Position numbers and translations under genes: made by a program | The notes under the pieces: generated by a model | The model's database searches: none | What the model saw: the letters and a program-made list of their open reading frames with translations, nothing else | What the model was told of the DNA's origin: nothing | Shown: positions 55,637 to 64,000 of the stretch, one piece after another | Layout of the letters: the number at the start of each line of letters is the position of its first letter | Position numbering within the stretch: the first letter of the stretch is position 1 | Assembly (NCBI RefSeq): GCF_037113415.1 | Contig: NZ_CP146608.1 | Location: 1,508,501-1,572,500, forward strand | Direction of reading: 5' to 3' | From: Devosia sp. XK-2 | Lineage (GTDB): Bacteria; Pseudomonadota; Alphaproteobacteria; Rhizobiales; Devosiaceae | DNA length: 64,000 nt

Positions 55637-57157
55637 GTGAACATCATGGGCCATGTCAATCTCCGCAATGCCGGCCACCGCGCGGGCGAAATCCTCTTTT
55701 CCAATCTGAATCTGACCATCGCCGATGGTGACCGCATCGGGCTCGTCGCGCCCAATGGCAGGGGCAAGACCACCTTGCTGCGCGCCCTGGCCGGAGAGGC
55801 CGAACTCAGTGAGGGCGAAATCACCCGCTCGCGTGGCCTCACCATCGGCTATATGCCCCAGGACGTGCCCAAACCGGCCCTGGGTCAAACGGCCGCCGAA
55901 TTTGTGGCTGCGGCCCTCGATCCGGACACTCTTGTAAGCGAGAGCTGGCGCGTCGATGTCGTTTTCGACGAGCTTTCCGTTCCCCCCGAATACCGCGACA
56001 GGCCGTTGAACGCTCTGAGCGGTGGCTGGCAGCGCATGGCGCTGATCGCTCGGGCCTGGGTCACCCAGCCCGACGCGCTCTTTCTGGACGAACCGACCAA
56101 CCATCTCGATCTCGGACGGATCCTTATGCTCGAGGAATGGCTTGGTTACGCCGCGCGCAATATTCCGCTGGTCATTGCCAGCCATGATCGCGCTTTCCTC
56201 GACGCCACGACCAATCGCACACTGTTTTTGCGGCCCAGCGAGCAGGTCTATCTGCCTTTGCCCTATTCGGCCGCGCGCGCCGAACTCGATCAGATCGATG
56301 CCGCGGTCGAGGCGCAGCGAGGGCGTGACCTGAAACAGGCCGCGCAATTGCGCAAGCAAGCGGCCAAGCTCACCAATATCGGCATCAATTCGGGCAGCGA
56401 CCTGCTGACCGTGAAGTCCAAGCAATTGCGCGACCGTGCCGAAAAGATCGAAACCCAGGTTCAGGAGATCCACCGGGACCGGACCGGACTGGTTAAGCTC
56501 GGCAATAGCGGCGCCGACGCCCGGGTGATGATGGCCTTCCAGGATGTTCCCGTCGCCACGCCGGACGGCCGGCCACTCTTCACGGTCGAAAAGCTGCACA
56601 TCTTCCAGGGGGATCGCATCGTCCTTCTGGGCCGGAACGGCACCGGAAAATCGCAATGCATGCGGATTGTCACGGAGGCTTTGGGTGGAGCAGTGCCCGA
56701 CGGGCTGCGCATCAGCCCGCAACTCATGCCTGGCTATCTCGATCAGGCACTGGCCTGGCTACCGCTAGACCCGTCACCGTTGGATTACCTTTTGCATCGC
56801 TTCGATGAAGGAGACAGGCGGACGATCGCTTTGCTGGCTGGCGCGGGTTTCCCGCCCGACAGGCAAACCAAGCCGATCCGGACCATGTCCCTGGGGCAGC
56901 GCGCTCGCTTGGCCTTACTTGCCCTTCGTCTTGAAAAGCCGAACTTCTATCTCCTCGATGAGCCCACCAATCATTTGGATATTCCGGGGCAGGAACAGCT
57001 TGAGGCCGATATTCGGGAGCAGGGGGCCACAACCATCCTTGTCACCCACGACCGCGCCTTCCTCAAGGCCGTTGGCACGCGGTTCCTGCTGATCGAGCGG
57101 AGAAAGCTGGTTGAAGTCGACGGGCCCGATCAGTTCCTTGCGGATATGGCAGGATAG
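55637..57157 (+). CDS. ABC-F family ATPase (ribosome-associated)
   Basis: This 506-residue protein with two ABC domains and no membrane segments is typical of ABC-F translation or resistance factors. Walker A1 is APNGRGKTT (about 38-46) and Walker A2 is GRNGTGKSQ. ABC signature 1 is LSGGWQRMALIARAW, but signature 2 is the weaker MSLGQRARLALLAL. Walker B motifs are LFLDEPTNHLDL and YLLDEPTNHLDI. The interdomain linker is Lys/Arg-rich. The N-terminus GHVNLRNAGHRAGEILFSNL is unusual. GTG 55637 is used, ATG 55646 is possible. A candidate leader peptide lies upstream. Confidence 0.85.
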   Translation: MNIMGHVNLRNAGHRAGEILFSNLNLTIADGDRIGLVAPNGRGKTTLLRALAGEAELSEGEITRSRGLTIGYMPQDVPKPALGQTAAEFVAAALDPDTLVSESWRVDVVFDELSVPPEYRDRPLNALSGGWQRMALIARAWVTQPDALFLDEPTNHLDLGRILMLEEWLGYAARNIPLVIASHDRAFLDATTNRTLFLRPSEQVYLPLPYSAARAELDQIDAAVEAQRGRDLKQAAQLRKQAAKLTNIGINSGSDLLTVKSKQLRDRAEKIETQVQEIHRDRTGLVKLGNSGADARVMMAFQDVPVATPDGRPLFTVEKLHIFQGDRIVLLGRNGTGKSQCMRIVTEALGGAVPDGLRISPQLMPGYLDQALAWLPLDPSPLDYLLHRFDEGDRRTIALLAGAGFPPDRQTKPIRTMSLGQRARLALLALRLEKPNFYLLDEPTNHLDIPGQEQLEADIREQGATTILVTHDRAFLKAVGTRFLLIERRKLVEVDGPDQFLADMAG

Positions 57158-57210
57158 GCAGGTCTGGAGGGACGGTGCCGATCTTTGCCGCTCGGTGCAG
57201 CTATATAGAC

Positions 57211-57237
57211 AAAAAGGCCGCCCAAAGGCGGCCTTTT
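57211..57237. terminator. bidirectional terminator between the ABC-F gene and tig
   Basis: AAAAGGCCGCC (57212-57222) pairs with GGCGGCCTTTT (57227-57237) around CAAA, with flanking A and T runs on both sides. It separates the convergent ABC-F and trigger-factor genes. Confidence 0.9.
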
Positions 57238-57257
57238 CAATTCAGCGTTGGAACACC

Positions 57258-58637
57258 TTAGTGGTGGTGCTCCTCGGGGACCTCGTCCTCGTCGGCCTGG
57301 ATCAGCTTGGCCAATTCGTCGCGGGTCATCTTTTTGTCGGTGACCTTGCCCAATTCGATGATGTGGTCAACGACCTTGTTCTCGAAAATGGGGGCGCGGA
57401 GGCTGGCGAGGGCCTGCGGGTTCTTCCGGTAATAGTCGTAAACCTGCTGTTCCTGGCCGGGGAAGCGGCGGACTTCGGTGATCAGCGCCTGCTGATGCTC
57501 CTCGTCGCTCACCTGCACATCATTGGTATTGCCGATCTCGGCAACCACCAGGCCCAGGCGCACGCGGCGCTCGGCAATGCGGCGATACTGTTCCTTGGCT
57601 TCTTCCTCGGTCGTGCCTTCGTCTTCGAAGGACCGGCCATGATGCTCAATCTCATGCACGACGCGTTGCCAGATCGTGTTGAACTCGGCCTCGACCAGCT
57701 GCGCTGGAACCTCGAACTTGTGGCCTTCGTCCAGGGCATCGAGAACCTGACGCTTCATGTGCTGACGGCCCATGGAGGTCAGAGCGTTCTCCATCTGATC
57801 GCGAACCGCCTTGCGCAGGGCGGCAACGTCTTCAAGGCCCAGGCGCTTGGCGAAATCATCGTCCAGCTCGCCGTCATTGGGGCCGTCGACATGCAGGATC
57901 GTGACCTCGAAAGTGGCCTTCTTACCGGCCAGTTCTTCGTTCTGGTAATCCTTGGGGAAGGTCACCTTCACTTCGCCGGTCTGGCCCTTCTTCATGCCAA
58001 CCAGCTGCTCTTCGAAGCCGGGGATGAATTCGCCAGAACCGACGGTCAGGTGCGCGTGGTCGGATGAGCCGCCCTCGAATTCCTTGCCGCCGATCTTGCC
58101 CACAAAGCTCAGGCCGAGACGGTCGCCCTCGGCGACGACGGCATCGTCGCCCTTGTCGGTATAGCCGCGGTTCTGCGCGAAAACGCGCTTCACTTCGGTT
58201 TCGACTTCCTCGTCGGTAACCTCGACCACCGGCTTGTTGAGCTTGACACCCTTGATATCCATCAGGGTAACGGGCGGCAGCACTTCATATTCGACTTCGA
58301 AAGCCAGGTCGGCCTTACCATCGAGCACGTCATTGATGACGCCCTGGTCGTCCGGCAGGTCCACCTTGGGTTGAGCGGCGGCGCGTTCTTCGCGCTTGTC
58401 CAGCGTGTCGGACACGGTCGCGTTGATCGCGTCGGTCATGACTTCGGACATGGCCGAGCGGCCATAAACCTTCTTCAGGTGCGCGGTCGGCACCTTGCCG
58501 GGACGGAAGCCCTTGATATTGGCCTGGCCCTTGAGCTCTTCGAGCTTGGCGTCCAGGCGCGAATTGAGATCCGCTGCCGGGATGGTGACGCTCAGCTTGC
58601 GCTTCAGGCCTTCGTTGAGGGTTTCGGTTACCTGCAT
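57258..58637 (-). CDS. tig: trigger factor
   Basis: This 459-residue ribosome-associated chaperone and peptidyl-prolyl isomerase has the N-terminal ribosome-binding signature GFRPGKVPTAHLKKVYG, the FKBP-like PPIase domain (about 160-245, EGDRLGLSFVGKIGGKEFEGG) and a C-terminal helical chaperone domain. It ends in a short His run (EEHHH). ATG 58637. It is the last gene before the tRNA-Leu gene, on the same strand, and terminates at the bidirectional terminator. Confidence 0.96.
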   Translation of the reverse strand: MQVTETLNEGLKRKLSVTIPAADLNSRLDAKLEELKGQANIKGFRPGKVPTAHLKKVYGRSAMSEVMTDAINATVSDTLDKREERAAAQPKVDLPDDQGVINDVLDGKADLAFEVEYEVLPPVTLMDIKGVKLNKPVVEVTDEEVETEVKRVFAQNRGYTDKGDDAVVAEGDRLGLSFVGKIGGKEFEGGSSDHAHLTVGSGEFIPGFEEQLVGMKKGQTGEVKVTFPKDYQNEELAGKKATFEVTILHVDGPNDGELDDDFAKRLGLEDVAALRKAVRDQMENALTSMGRQHMKRQVLDALDEGHKFEVPAQLVEAEFNTIWQRVVHEIEHHGRSFEDEGTTEEEAKEQYRRIAERRVRLGLVVAEIGNTNDVQVSDEEHQQALITEVRRFPGQEQQVYDYYRKNPQALASLRAPIFENKVVDHIIELGKVTDKKMTRDELAKLIQADEDEVPEEHHH

Positions 58638-58683
58638 TGGGGTCTGATCCCGTATTGATTAATCTTATTGGCCGAGGGCCATA

Positions 58684-58768
58684 TGGTGCGGGTGAGAGGA
58701 CTCGAACCTCCACGCCTTGCGGCGCTGGAACCTAAATCCAGTGCGTCTACCAGTTCCGCCACACCCGC
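58684..58768 (-). tRNA. tRNA-Leu (anticodon TAG), CCA encoded
   Basis: On the minus strand acceptor GCGGGTG pairs with CACCCGC. The anticodon stem CTGGA/TCCAG holds loop TTTAGGT, so the anticodon is TAG (reads CUN-type codons, chiefly CUA). A long variable arm, as expected for tRNA-Leu (class II), contains GCCGC/GGCG. The T-loop TTCGAGT is present and CCA is encoded at 58684-58686. Confidence 0.93.
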
Positions 58769-59024
58769 AAGGGTCCCCGTCGGCCGGGTTGGCGTTGCAT
58801 CTATATGAAGAGTGAAAGCCAGTCAAAGCATGATTGGCGCGCGGCTTGATCAACAGGCCGCCCATTTGTGCGGCACTCGTGCATTTGCCCTGCTATTCGA
58901 TTGATTAGAGAATAGCCGCGATGCACAACATTTAATCATCGTCCCGATTGCTGCTTTGTCCAACCGAAAGCGGCCTTCGCGCTAAGAGACTGGAATACAG
59001 AGCGTTTTCGACCCTGTTCTGTGC
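58769..59024. other. gap between tRNA-Leu and glnB promoter
   Basis: Together with the promoter to 59084 this is a 316-bp gap. TGTGCGGCACTCGTGCA (about 58866-58882) has loose NtrC-site character. AT-rich stretches lie at 58895-58925. No reading frame or RNA gene is convincing. Confidence 0.4.
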
Positions 59025-59040
59025 TGGCACAACCCGTGCA
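59025..59040 (+). promoter_or_regulatory. sigma-54 (-24/-12) promoter for glnB-glnA
   Basis: TGGCAC (59025-59030), five bases, then GTGCA (59036-59040) fits the sigma-54 consensus TGGCAC-N5-TTGCA with one mismatch, keeping the essential GG (-24) and GC (-12). Transcription would start near 59051, about 34 nt before the glnB GTG. Nitrogen control through NtrC is the expected regulation of this gene pair. Confidence 0.65.
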
Positions 59041-59057
59041 TACGCATGTGGCGGTAA

Positions 59058-59423
<366 letters not shown>

Positions 59424-59494
59424 GGGCTCTCCCTTCCAGTCGCATCGCGCCACCAACAGCAACAAGCATTCCGCATTTGACAGGGGAAGACCTA

Positions 59495-60904
59495 ATGACC
59501 ACCGGAAGCGATATTGTTCAGCGTATCAAGGACGAGAACATCAAATACCTCGATGTGCGCTTCACCGACCTGCGCGGTAAGCTGCAGCACGTCACCATGG
59601 ACGCGTCGGTGGTTGACGCTGACATGTTCGAAGAAGGCGTGATGTTCGACGGTTCTTCGATTGCTGGCTGGAAGGCCATCAACGAAAGCGACATGGTGCT
59701 CATGCCCGATCCGAGCTCGGCCTATATGGACCCGTTCTTCGCCGCCCCGACTCTGGCGATCAACTGCGACATTCTCGAGCCCTCGACCTACCAGCCCTAT
59801 AACCGCGATCCGCGCGGCATCGCCAAGAAGGCCGAAGCCCTGGTCAAATCCTCGGGTATTGGCGACTCGGTCGTGTTCGGCCCCGAGCCCGAATTCTTCA
59901 TCTTCGACGATGTGAAGTACTCGACCTCGACCTACAATGTGGGTTTCTCGGTCGATCATTCGGAACTGCCGGTCAACAGTAATGCCGAATATGAAGGCGG
60001 CAATAACGGCCACCATATCGGCCTGAAGAAGGGCTATTTCCCGGTTCCGCCGCTCGATAGCGCCCAGGACATGCGCGGCGAAATGCTCGAGGCCATGGGC
60101 TCGATGGGCGTCATCATCGAAAAGCACCACCACGAAGTGGCCTCGGCCCAGCACGAGCTCGGCATGAAGTTCAAGCCGATGATCCAGTCGGCCGACGACG
60201 TCCTGCTTTACAAGTATGCCGTGCAGCAGGTTGCCAATGCCTATGGCAAGACCGCAACCTTCATGCCCAAGCCCGTCTATGGCGATAACGGTTCGGGCAT
60301 GCACTGCCACCAGTCGATCTGGAAGGACGGCAAGCCGCTCTTCGCGGGTGACCAATATGCAGGCCTCTCCATGGAGTGCCTCTACTACATCGGCGGCGTG
60401 ATCAAGCATGCCAAGGCCGTCAACGCCTTCACCAACCCGACCACCAACTCCTACAAGCGTCTGGTGCCGGGCTTCGAGGCCCCCGTGCTGCTGGCCTATT
60501 CGGCCCGCAACCGTTCGGCCTCCTGCCGTATCCCCTTCGGCCAGTCGCCCAAGTCCAAGCGCGTGGAAGTGCGTTTCCCCGATCCGATGGCCAACCCCTA
60601 CCTGGCCTTCACTGCGCTGCTGATGGCCGGCCTCGACGGCATCAAGAACAAGATCCACCCGGGCGACCCGATGGACAAGGACCTCTACGAGTTGCCCAAG
60701 GAAGAGCTCAAGGAAATCCCGACCGTTTCCGGTTCGCTGCGTGAAGCTCTGGAAAGCCTGTCGGCCGACCGCGACTTCCTCAAGGTCGGGGGCGTCATGG
60801 ATGACGACTTCATCGACAGCTATATCGACCTCAAGATGCAGGAAGTGATCAAGATGGAGCACACCCCGCATCCGGTCGAATACGAAATGTACTACTCCGC
60901 CTAA
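59495..60904 (+). CDS. glnA: glutamine synthetase type I
   Basis: This 469-residue dodecameric GSI makes glutamine from glutamate, ammonia and [47 protein letters not shown] and [27 protein letters not shown] are the signature blocks. The adenylylation Tyr is in DKDLYELP, so activity is expected to be controlled by GlnE. ATG 59495 ([15 protein letters not shown]) with GGGGAAGA upstream is chosen over 59477. A strong terminator follows. Confidence 0.97.
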   Translation: MTTGSDIVQRIKDENIKYLDVRFTDLRGKLQHVTMDASVVDADMFEEGVMFDGSSIAGWKAINESDMVLMPDPSSAYMDPFFAAPTLAINCDILEPSTYQPYNRDPRGIAKKAEALVKSSGIGDSVVFGPEPEFFIFDDVKYSTSTYNVGFSVDHSELPVNSNAEYEGGNNGHHIGLKKGYFPVPPLDSAQDMRGEMLEAMGSMGVIIEKHHHEVASAQHELGMKFKPMIQSADDVLLYKYAVQQVANAYGKTATFMPKPVYGDNGSGMHCHQSIWKDGKPLFAGDQYAGLSMECLYYIGGVIKHAKAVNAFTNPTTNSYKRLVPGFEAPVLLAYSARNRSASCRIPFGQSPKSKRVEVRFPDPMANPYLAFTALLMAGLDGIKNKIHPGDPMDKDLYELPKEELKEIPTVSGSLREALESLSADRDFLKVGGVMDDDFIDSYIDLKMQEVIKMEHTPHPVEYEMYYSA

Positions 60905-60926
60905 GGCGATCGAGTGCGACAGTAGG

Positions 60927-60956
60927 AAAGGGGCCTTGCGGGCCCCTTTTCTTTTT
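60927..60956 (+). terminator. intrinsic terminator of glnBA
   Basis: AAAGGGGCC (60927-60935) pairs with GGCCCCTTT (60941-60949), followed by TCTTTTT. It directly follows glnA. Confidence 0.9.
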
Positions 60957-60989
60957 GGTGCGTTCCGTGATGTGGCGAATGTGGACGGT

Positions 60990-61640
60990 CTAGACGGCCT
61001 GGAATGTCCGGCGCATCACGTCCCGCCATTCATCCGGGGCCTCCAGGAGGCCTTCCAGGTGTTCGGCATCCTGCGGCTCGAAGAAGCGCACGGCAAAGCC
61101 GAAATCGAAGAGCCGCACGACCTCGCCGGTGACCCGGCCCACTGTGACGATTTCGCCCACTTCAGGCTGAAAGGCCGCTGACACGGCGGCGCCGGAAATC
61201 GAATAATCGACGATCAGGCAGGGCTGCGACCAATTATCGGGCCGCGCGATGACCGTACGCGGATTGCTCGGCATGACGCGCTGCGCCACGCGCCGGTCCG
61301 TTTCCGTGGTCCAGAGCTTTTCGCTGAAGCTGGTTATGCGGGCGTTCAACCGCTCCCGCTCGTCCTCGCTCTGTTCCAGGCTCAGTTCAAAACCATCGTC
61401 GAACTGGCGGGACACCCTGCCGGTCAGGGCACCGAAGGAATTGAAGCTGGCCGTCACCAGTTCACCCCTTTGAGGAATGACTGGCGCCGTGGCGCGCAGC
61501 GTGTCACTCCCGATCATGCGCAGCCTGCAGGCGAATAAATTGACGCCGGGATGGGTCTGCTGAGCACCGATAACATAGCGGCCGGCAACGGTGGCGATAC
61601 CGTGCAGGGCAATCGTCGGACGTTCCAGAACTTCGGGCAC
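60990..61640 (-). CDS. PilZ-domain protein (second of a tandem pair)
   Basis: This 216-residue cytoplasmic c-di-GMP-binding protein has a C-terminal PilZ domain with the RxxxR motif (DRRVAQRVMPSNPRT) and the DxSxxG motif (VDYSISGAAVSA). The N-terminal half resembles a second, degenerate PilZ or YcgR-N-like domain shared with the neighbour at 61740-62399. GTG 61640 with GGGAG upstream is chosen over the frame open to 61688. It lies opposite glnA and probably forms a unit with the other PilZ gene. Confidence 0.8.
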   Translation of the reverse strand: MPEVLERPTIALHGIATVAGRYVIGAQQTHPGVNLFACRLRMIGSDTLRATAPVIPQRGELVTASFNSFGALTGRVSRQFDDGFELSLEQSEDERERLNARITSFSEKLWTTETDRRVAQRVMPSNPRTVIARPDNWSQPCLIVDYSISGAAVSAAFQPEVGEIVTVGRVTGEVVRLFDFGFAVRFFEPQDAEHLEGLLEAPDEWRDVMRRTFQAV

Positions 61641-61739
61641 TGCCGATCTCCCTCTGGTTGTCCCAAGAGCATGCCCCAGCCCTGTCAACGCCGTCTTGCA
61701 CGGCTCGTGCGCATTTTAACGAAATCGGTAAAGCTTGGT

Positions 61740-62399
61740 TTACGCTTTTTCCGGCTCGGGCGCCGGCCTGGTCAAGGCTTCCAGTTCGTCGACATTTTGC
61801 AGCTGGATGAACTGCAGTGCAAACCCGACCTCCAGATGCCGCACGACGCGGCCGACGACGCGGCCCAGAGCCATTGGCGTGCCCAGATCGGGCCAATAAT
61901 GGGCAGAGACGGCGGCTCCGGAGCGGGACAAATCGATAATGAAGCAGGCTATGCTCCGACCATCCGCCAATACAATCGTGCTGCGCGGATCGCGCGGCAG
62001 GAACCGCCTATGCGCGCGCTTGTCGGGCACTTGCGCATGTACGTATTTTTTCTGCCAGTCGATCTTCGCGGCGAGCTTTTCGCGCTCGGCGCCATCCATA
62101 TCGAGCTCCGTTACGAATCCGGACGAAAGCCGGCGCGTGATCCGGCCGCGCAGCATGCCGAACTCGTTGAAATGCGCCGAGACCCTTTCGCCTTCCCGGC
62201 CCACCATGGGGCCGACCGTAACCATCATGCGGGTGGAAATTGAACACAATCGGCAGGCATAAACCGGTAACCGGGAATTTTCCGACGCTCGTCGTTCGGG
62301 CAAGGCATACCGGCCGCCCAGCGCGCCGATGAAACGCACATCATGCAGCCTGGCGGATACGCTTTGACTCGCGTCATCAAATGCAGCGATCAATGACAT
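61740..62399 (-). CDS. PilZ-domain protein (first of a tandem pair)
   Basis: This 219-residue protein has the PilZ RxxxR (DKRAHRRFLPRDPRS) and DxSxxG (IIDLSRSGAAVSA) motifs. Its N-terminal domain (about 20-125, FIGALGGRYALPERRAS and FNEFGMLRGRI) is shared with the 60990-61640 protein. ATG 62399 with GGAAGGGGG upstream is chosen; the frame is open upstream without support. Target not evident; motility or polysaccharide control would be typical. Confidence 0.8.
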   Translation of the reverse strand: MSLIAAFDDASQSVSARLHDVRFIGALGGRYALPERRASENSRLPVYACRLCSISTRMMVTVGPMVGREGERVSAHFNEFGMLRGRITRRLSSGFVTELDMDGAEREKLAAKIDWQKKYVHAQVPDKRAHRRFLPRDPRSTIVLADGRSIACFIIDLSRSGAAVSAHYWPDLGTPMALGRVVGRVVRHLEVGFALQFIQLQNVDELEALTRPAPEPEKA

Positions 62400-62551
62400 G
62401 GGGCCCCCTTCCCAAGTGTCACGTCCAGCTCGATCGAGGGTGCGCTCCTTAAGGAGTTTTCCCAATGGGCGAATAGTTGACCCGAGCACTGTAAATTTGT
62501 TCCTAATCCGAAGCTTGGAACGCCCCGCAAACCAGGTTTGAGTCGATTTTG

Positions 62552-64000
62552 ATGACCGATCAGTCCGCCCATGCATTGCTGACACCCCGCGAGATGGACC
62601 AGGCCGATGCCTTGGCTGTCCAGGATGGCGTGCCGTCCTCCGAGTTGATGGAGCGGGCGGGCAGGGTGGTCGTGGACGCCATTTTGGCCACCTATGCGCC
62701 GTGCCCCGTATTGGTCCTGTGCGGGCCGGGCAACAATGGCGGAGACGGCTTCGTTATCGCGCGTCTGTTGCAGGCCAATGGTTGGCCGGTGCGGCTCTGG
62801 CTCTCGACATCTTTAAAATCCCTGCGCGGTGACGCCGCCGCCATGGCCGCGCGCTGGGATGGTCCCTGCGAGTCCGGCCTGCCGGTGCTGGCGGGAACGG
62901 CGCTGGTGATCGATGCCATTCTCGGGGCAGGCCTGGACCGCGACGTGGCCGGGGCGCTTGGCGAGGCCATCGAGGCCGTCAACGGGTCCGGCCTGCCGGT
63001 GGTGAGCGTCGATATCCCCAGTGGCGTCGATGGCGGCACCGGCGCGGCACGCGGCGTAGCGATAAAGGCGCATTCGACTGTAACCTTCTTCCGGCGCAAG
63101 CCGGGCCATCTGCTTCTGCCCGGGCGCGACCTCTGCGGCACGCTCATGGTCGGCGATATCGGTATTCCCCTTACGGTATTGCAAACAATCCAGCCCCGCC
63201 TCTGGCACAATGCCCCTGGTCTCTGGTCCTTGCCCAGGCCAAACAGGCATGGCCACAAATTCGACCGTGGCCACGTCGTTGTCATGTCAGGAAGCGCCCT
63301 CCAGACCGGTGCCGCAAGGCTGGCCGCCTCGGGTGCCTTCAGGATTGGTGCTGGTCTGGTTACGCTTTGCGGCGACGAGGAGGCCCTCAAGATCCATGCG
63401 GCCCACGTCACCGCCATCATGCTGCGGCCGGTGTCCACCGCGGTCGATACGGCTGAGATTCTGGCCGATAGCCGGCATAATGCCTACGTCATCGGTCCGG
63501 CAGCCGGCATCGGCGATGCCACCCGGGCTCATGTGCTGACGGCTCTCGCCTCCGGCGCGGCCATTGTTCTGGACGCTGATGCATTGACCAGCTTCGCGGG
63601 GGACCCCGACGAGCTTTTCGCCGCCATAGCCGGGCGGCAGGCCCCGGTCGTTATGACCCCGCACGAAGGCGAATTCTCACGCCTGTTCCCTCAGGCCGCA
63701 GGCGATAAGCTGGAGCGTACGCGGCTGGCCGCCGAGCGCTCCGGCGCCGCCATCATCCTCAAGGGCAGGGACACGGTGATCGCAGCGCCGGATCGGCGCG
63801 CCGCCATCAACGACAATGCTCCTTACTGGCTGGGAACGGCTGGCGCGGGCGACGTATTGGCGGGGATTGTGGCCGGCCTTCTTGCCCAGGGCATGGCCGG
63901 CTTCGAGGCGGCCTGTGCGGGGGTCTGGCTCCATGCCCAGGCGGCAGCCGATTTTGGCGGCCCTGGCATGTTGAGCGAAGATCTGCCTCCTCAACTGCCG
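62552..64000 (+). CDS. nnr: bifunctional NAD(P)HX epimerase/dehydratase (partial, runs off window end)
   Basis: The first 483 residues of a fused metabolite-repair enzyme are present. The N-terminal YjeF epimerase domain (about 1-210) has [21 protein letters not shown] and [13 protein letters not shown]. The C-terminal ribokinase-like ADP-dependent dehydratase domain (from about 225) has [19 protein letters not shown] and [11 protein letters not shown], and reaches [25 protein letters not shown]. The two domains repair hydrated NADH/NADPH. ATG 62552 has a weak ribosome-binding site. It is divergent from the PilZ pair. Confidence 0.9.
   Translation, partial: MTDQSAHALLTPREMDQADALAVQDGVPSSELMERAGRVVVDAILATYAPCPVLVLCGPGNNGGDGFVIARLLQANGWPVRLWLSTSLKSLRGDAAAMAARWDGPCESGLPVLAGTALVIDAILGAGLDRDVAGALGEAIEAVNGSGLPVVSVDIPSGVDGGTGAARGVAIKAHSTVTFFRRKPGHLLLPGRDLCGTLMVGDIGIPLTVLQTIQPRLWHNAPGLWSLPRPNRHGHKFDRGHVVVMSGSALQTGAARLAASGAFRIGAGLVTLCGDEEALKIHAAHVTAIMLRPVSTAVDTAEILADSRHNAYVIGPAAGIGDATRAHVLTALASGAAIVLDADALTSFAGDPDELFAAIAGRQAPVVMTPHEGEFSRLFPQAAGDKLERTRLAAERSGAAIILKGRDTVIAAPDRRAAINDNAPYWLGTAGAGDVLAGIVAGLLAQGMAGFEAACAGVWLHAQAAADFGGPGMLSEDLPPQLP

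Overview
The window is a GC-rich (roughly 60-65 % by eye), densely coded chromosomal stretch of an alphaproteobacterium. The gene orders dgt-argS-SPOR-scpAB-tatABC-serS-surE-LysM/M23-yajC-secDF, nifS-sufBCDS-sufT-sufA and glnB-glnA, with a MipZ division ATPase, DUF1127 peptides and an Irr-type iron box, point to Hyphomicrobiales (Rhizobiales). The mixture looks most like Devosia and its relatives, but that family-level placement is inference. There is no phage, IS element, integrase or CRISPR array; this is core chromosome with small palindromic repeats between genes.

Layout. 1-2.6 kb: 5' end of xthA, a tandem palindromic repeat and two paralogous serine hydrolases. 2.7-20.8 kb: housekeeping block with erpA, dgt, argS, a SPOR protein, scpAB, the Tat translocase, serS, surE, an NlpD-like lipoprotein, an AAA+ protein, yajC, a fused secDF, and two genes related to the mitochondrial complex I assembly factors NDUFAF3 and NDUFAF6. 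20.9-31.9 kb: a more accessory stretch with thioesterase/trmFO, two DUF1127-type peptides, mipZ, a divergent hxlR/doxX pair, a GH3 beta-glucosidase whose ribosome-binding site lies in a perfect hairpin, a DJ-1-like protein, a D,D-carboxypeptidase, tusA/CAP and a PfkB kinase. 32-41 kb: tRNA-Arg(CCT), a degenerate peptide deformylase, prfB with its programmed +1 frameshift, an intact M23 peptidase, a Bcp peroxiredoxin, an AsmA-like giant, tyrS and an alpha/beta hydrolase. 41.4-48.6 kb: Fe-S assembly (suf) operon behind a candidate Irr box. 48.7-64 kb: aroA, a diguanylate cyclase, an RhlE helicase with a long structured leader, parE, an ABC-F ATPase with a candidate leader peptide, trigger factor, tRNA-Leu(TAG), glnB-glnA behind a sigma-54-like promoter, two tandem PilZ proteins and the start of a bifunctional NAD(P)HX repair enzyme.

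The genes serve export and envelope maintenance (Tat, Sec, NlpD-like, M23, carboxypeptidase, AsmA-like), Fe-S cluster supply (suf plus erpA), translation (four synthetase/release-factor genes, two tRNAs, an ABC-F, a dead deformylase), chromosome handling (scpAB, parE, mipZ), nitrogen control (glnBA) and c-di-GMP signalling (one GGDEF, two PilZ). No single new multi-gene system stands out. The most interesting signals are small regulatory or degenerate elements: the RBS-sequestering hairpin, the ABC-F leader, the helicase leader RNA, the dead deformylase, the tRNA/PfkB overlap and the intra-operon palindromes in suf.
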